A DNA stretch of 64,000 nt from Oenanthe sinensis (taxonomy: Eukaryota > Streptophyta > Magnoliopsida > Apiales > Apiaceae), in the NCBI GenBank assembly GCA_028671895.1, contig CM053810.1:28251501-28315500 (forward strand), given 5' to 3'. Under the pieces are notes generated by a model that saw only the letters and a list, made by a program, of their open reading frames with translations, was not told the origin of the DNA and did no database searches. The translations under genes and the position numbers were made by a program. Within the stretch, counting starts at the first letter, position 1, and each line of letters starts with the position of its first letter. Shown piece after piece: positions 60,251 through 64,000 of the stretch.

Positions 60251-61389
60251 ATCTTAATCATATGCCTCGAACAATAAATGTTACGAAGTCACATAATTTT
60301 TCGCTTTCATAACATACTCTGCGATCACAAAAGATTAAGCTTCTTGGTACTCAACTTTAATTGAGTCCAGATGGGTTAGAGATATTTTCAGAGGTAACAA
60401 CAGCTTCAACCTTAATATGCACAAGCTAATCTTTGACTGATCACTTCTCATATACTGCAGCCTTGACAAAGTAGTCTTTAGGCTATGAGACTAGTGATTT
60501 CAACCTAACTTAAGGTGAACTAGCAGTCTTTACCCTATTGTGACTCTTATACATGCTTTGTCTAAGATTATGCAAGTCCTAAGATATGCATTTTCAAATT
60601 TAACTAAACAAGCATGGAAATAAGAACACATGGTAAATATTCAGCTTCACTGCATAAAAGCACATGGATAGAAGAACTAACAAATTAATTACTAATTCTG
60701 TCTAATCCGTTCTGTCGTTGTCTAACGTTTTTAACTATCTCTAATTACCTAAGTCAGTTTTAGATTAAGCTTCGAATCTACATGACTTACTGACTTTGAG
60801 ATAATTCTACCATCTTTTAACCAATTATCCCTAACAAGCAATACATGATCTAATATAGCATTTAAGTACAACTATGTGAGTAAAAGCAAATCAAATGAAA
60901 ATAAGCACATAAACAATTAACAAGTCATTTGCCATTAAGAACAAATAAAATCTGATATATGACCTGTTTGTCTATTAGCAATTTCACAACATTAGCAGAG
61001 GTGTTAAATCACATCAAATTTAACTCAAGTTTCAGCAAATGTTTTGGGATACACCTAACCGTCTAGAACACCCTATCTAATTCTAGATATTCATTTTACT
61101 GCATATAAAATCAAGTAAGAAATGTACTGATTAAACTCATGAATCCTAGCATGCAATCTTATTCTTAGCAATCAATTAAGCATTTAAGTCCTAAGATGCT
61201 AGCATGCTATCATGAATATAATACATTCCAAAACTTAATAAACATACAGTTCTGAATTAGATAAACGTATACTAGTTAGAATGTATACTTGTGAAGTGCT
61301 TAGTGATTCATCTACAGTGTTGGTTATTGATGCCAGATATCCATTTGGTGCATCACTGTCACTGATAGAATTAACCTTGCATTTAACTT

Positions 61390-61790
61390 CATCAACAAAT
61401 GCTTTCCCTTGCTGCATCCTCACTAATGCTTGAGATTCCTGCTATAACCCAACATAGTGTCTTCATCTTTTGCTTGCTCCTTTGCTGATCTTGTAGGTGT
61501 CATACTCCATCTTGAGTAAAAGTGTTTTGTTGATCTCAGTGGTACCTTCCATGATGACCTCTATTTCTAGGTTTATCGAACGGACGTATCGAAAGCTATT
61601 TGCTCCTTATCAGCATCTGAAAAGTCCACTCCCTCTTTGGGCTCAGACCGATGTGGTACAATCACATCTCCTTCCATATGCTCAGGAACAACAACCATCG
61701 TAACAAATTCATTATCAAAACCCATTCTTCATTGATCTCGGTCGAACACTGGAATCTTGAATTGATTTTAAGGTGCCATCTTAATATATA
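61390..61790 (-). pseudogene. Element F gag relic
   Basis: From an ATG at about 61779 the minus strand gives APNQFKIPVFDRDQ-like sequence with a stop, then EHMEGDVIVPHRSEPKEGVDFSDADKEQIAF and IEVIMEGTTEINKTLLLKMEYDTYKISKGASK. This parallels VDGVVIPHRQIPKSPAGYNDEEKEAVS and EVINEGTEEVKENRLEILTSQYEQF in Gag of E. Internal deletions and frameshifts are obvious. Confidence 0.7.
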
Positions 61791-61929
61791 TTTAGAATAG
61801 AGATAATAAACTTTTCTTATTACTTGAGTAGTAATTAAAAGAAAATTGAATTATCTCCAAATGAATCAAAGTTCCAAAATTGGTCACCAAAAATAATTCT
61901 AAGTACCCGACACTAGGCTCTGTAGATAA

Positions 61930-62135
61930 TCTATGTCGATCTCGATCTACATCTCGATCTACATCTCGAGGTCGATCTCGATGTCGACAGATCGAGATTT
62001 ACCTTAACATATTTTAAGCCATTTTCGCAAGTCGATCTCGATCTCGATCTACAAAACTTTTGCCTATGTCGAAATTTCACCAAGTCGAAATTCTCAAAAT
62101 AGATATTCTCAAGTCGAACTTTTGTCCTTGGTCGA
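61930..62135. repeat. ATCTCGAT / GTCGAAAT repeats in the leader of element F
   Basis: Between the gag relic and the primer site, GTCGATCTCGATCTACATC-type repeats (61930-62055) are followed by five or so AGTCGAAATT units (62066-62135). The first motif is the same as in the LTRs of F. Confidence 0.85.
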
Positions 62136-62584
62136 AATTTGCTGCCTGACTTTCACACTTTTTGACTTTTGTGTCTTTTCTCACCTACCTCACCTAACAA
62201 CCACTGCTAGGTACAGAGTCTTCTGATAATTACTTTTTGTGCAGTGAGTCTATCCAATCAAAAGCCAATAACACCCTTTTCACTTTATGTCTTTAGAAAA
62301 GGTAATCAAAAAGTTGCTGGGTTTATCTTCTTTACAAGAACAGCGATGAACACGTGAAGAACACCACAAACCAAAGTACCCAGTTTAATTCACAACAATT
62401 ATCTAAAATACACCCAAGCTAAATAATTACACCTGGAGTATTTAAATAATTTTAGGACGAGTTTTCACTGTTTAATTAATTTAAGTACACTTTTCAAGAA
62501 AATCTTAAAAAGTAGATCTGGACTTGAAAACTCCCTAATCTTCTACCAAACACAAGGATCTATGTTTTGTATGTCAAACATTAG

Positions 62585-62596
62585 GCTCTGATACCA
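62585..62596 (-). promoter_or_regulatory. Primer binding site of element F
   Basis: TGGTATCAGAGC on the minus strand, a perfect tRNA-Met site two bases after the LTR end. Confidence 0.93.
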
Positions 62597-62598
62597 AT

Positions 62599-64000
62599 TG
62601 TTAGGTCCAAATGTGTTGTAGAGGGGGGGTGAATATAACTTTTTCAAAGTAATGAGAGAATATACAAATATGCATGTAGTAAATGATGACACAAAATTTC
62701 AAGAATATAACTTTATATTCATTGAAGGGTTTGCTACAACATTCATAAAAGTATCAGGATCAGTTGAACAATAAATACAACAATTGAAGCTTGATTCAAC
62801 TGATCCTCTCTCTCACTTCTGTTTTACAGTAAATGCTCTCTCTTTAAAATTATCGTTACAATACAGAGATGGACTTAAAGTCTTATTACAAATAAAACAA
62901 AGTGCTGCTTTTATAATGTCGTGTAGTCTTGATCTTGTCCTTTTTGTGTACGTGGCCCAATCAGGACTCGTCAACAAAAAGTACTTTCCCAACCACTCTG
63001 GATCAACCGTTCACAATAAGCCACTTGTCCCTTGAACATTAAATGCTACATATCGACCCGCATCTCGATCTCGGCCTGGACCCATCTCGATCTGTGAAAA
63101 TCTCGATCTCGATCTGTGAGAATCTCGATCTCGATCTGTGAGAATCTCGATCTCGATCTGTCGTGGATCGAGATTTGCCTTTGCAATGTTTATCTTTAAT
63201 TATAAATCTCGACCCGCATCTCGATCTGCTGTGGATCAACATTTGCTTTAGCAAATATGCACTCATCGAATGTTGACTTTCTTTAGTGACTAATTGTGGA
63301 TTGACCTTTATGAGCAAGTGTCCCTAGCTTCTTCAATATTCTTCAACAAGCTCTTGAACATGGATCTCTACTACTGACATAAACTTGCTATCAATGTCCT
63401 GACACTTGATGCAACGGTCTGGTTCATAAGTGACTAGTCTTGATAGGGTTCTTGCTTCTGAATAGATTACCATGTTCAATTGGTAATGTGGCTTCCCAAT
63501 AAGTGGTTCGAACATTAACTGTCAATAAACAATGTAACTTCACTAGAATCTTTTCTGGTACTTCGACAACGTCTTCATTACTACTACAATCTTGAATACT
63601 TCATTCTCTGTTCTTCACTGATTGTCAGTGAGTATAACTTCAAGACTGTAGCTGTCTTCTTTAACCTTTGTCTTTACCATGTCTTCAATTCTTCTAGATT
63701 CCTATGCTTCAAACACTGTCTATCTTCAATCAATGATGTTACACTGAAATCTTTTAGTGGCACTGCTATACTGAATCTTCAACACTTTTGAAACCCTGAA
63801 AGTCTTTAAACATTATTCTTCACTGAGGCATGAACATATAAATGAACTTCTTTTAGTGACCTGTAGTAGACTTCAAAACTTCTTCTAATGTCTTGATTCA
63901 CTGTATTTGCCTTGTCTTCATGTCTTGCTGATTTCTGTGTAATCGTAGTATTATTTACTTGTCCTGTTCTACTGTTGAGTTATCACGATTACTATTTATA
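62599..64000 (-). repeat. 5' LTR of element F, cut by the window edge
   Basis: Same sequence as 52090-53464 apart from a few changes; about 20 bases are missing at the right. The ATCTCGATCTCGATCT array (63050-63215) has two more 22-bp units than the 3' LTR. Confidence 0.92.

Larger units (their letters stand above)
52090..64000 (-). mobile_element. Element F: degenerate copia with young LTRs, runs off the right edge
   Basis: Two near-identical LTRs bracket about 9.1 kb. The minus-strand order from the right is 5' LTR (from beyond 64000 to 62599), primer site, leader, gag relics, pol relics, a long unassigned part, polypurine tract and 3' LTR (53464-52090). F sits in RNase H of E; GATAA (52085-52089) is the expected duplication. 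No gag or pol frame is open, so F looks non-autonomous. About 20 more bases should complete the right LTR. Confidence 0.9.

Noticed and set aside
62784..63035. 82-codon frame present in both F LTRs (also 52276-52527)
   Set aside because: Its conservation is due to LTR duplication; it is on the antisense strand of F and has no coding features.

Overview
The window is plant nuclear DNA built almost entirely of LTR retrotransposons, most of them Ty1/copia. Four elements have an initiator-Met-tRNA type primer binding site next to an LTR, several carry a very long third reading frame (ORF2) after pol, and Stowaway-like and hAT-like DNA transposon remnants are present, all of which point to a flowering plant. 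AT-rich composition and Sirevirus-type elements with ORF2 suggest a eudicot; the species cannot be told from what I see. I found no convincing host gene, tRNA or rRNA gene.

Layout. 1-331 is the 3' end of an LTR (family H) inserted in the integrase gene of a minus-strand element I (332-4415). Element I itself sits in the integrase gene of plus-strand element B, which runs 4416-7406 and resumes at 20014-about 25166. The gap in B is element A (7407-20008), a 12.6 kb Sirevirus-like insertion flanked by a perfect 5-bp target duplication (atcct). The 3' part of A is replaced by an LTR and internal tail of minus-strand family C (18394-about 19848). 25167-29069 is AT-rich intergenic DNA with a hAT-like non-autonomous element and a 25-bp minisatellite. 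29075-35811 is a minus-strand copia element of a different lineage (G) with a perfect duplication (acttg). 36764-38315 is a solo LTR of family H, followed by a 174-bp tandem repeat and a Stowaway fragment. 39173 to the right edge is a four-level nest: element D (plus) contains C2 (minus, 40409-about 45099), which contains E (plus, about 45100-52089), which contains F (minus, 52090 to beyond 64000).

How the parts work together. In the Sirevirus-like elements gag makes the particle, and pol supplies protease, integrase, reverse transcriptase and RNase H. ORF2 is a large soluble-looking protein of unknown role, called env-like in related elements, although no membrane segment is visible here. 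Almost every coding region is broken. Element A is the best preserved, with an intact gag and a pol interrupted by one nonsense codon. F has nearly identical LTRs but a wrecked interior, so it was probably moved in trans.

The most unusual signal is that each family carries its own short dyad-symmetric motif, repeated in its LTRs and, in several families, also in untranslated parts and disordered coding linkers. Examples are ATCAACTGAT/ATCGATGGAT in A, CAGAGTCTA in B, CAGAGTTTA in I and G, ATCAATTGAT in C, TGAGTCATACC in E and ATCTCGATCTCGAT in F. Other points of interest are a conserved splice-acceptor-like gag-pol junction that holds pol phase while the gag frame drifts, and a possible internal promoter for ORF2.
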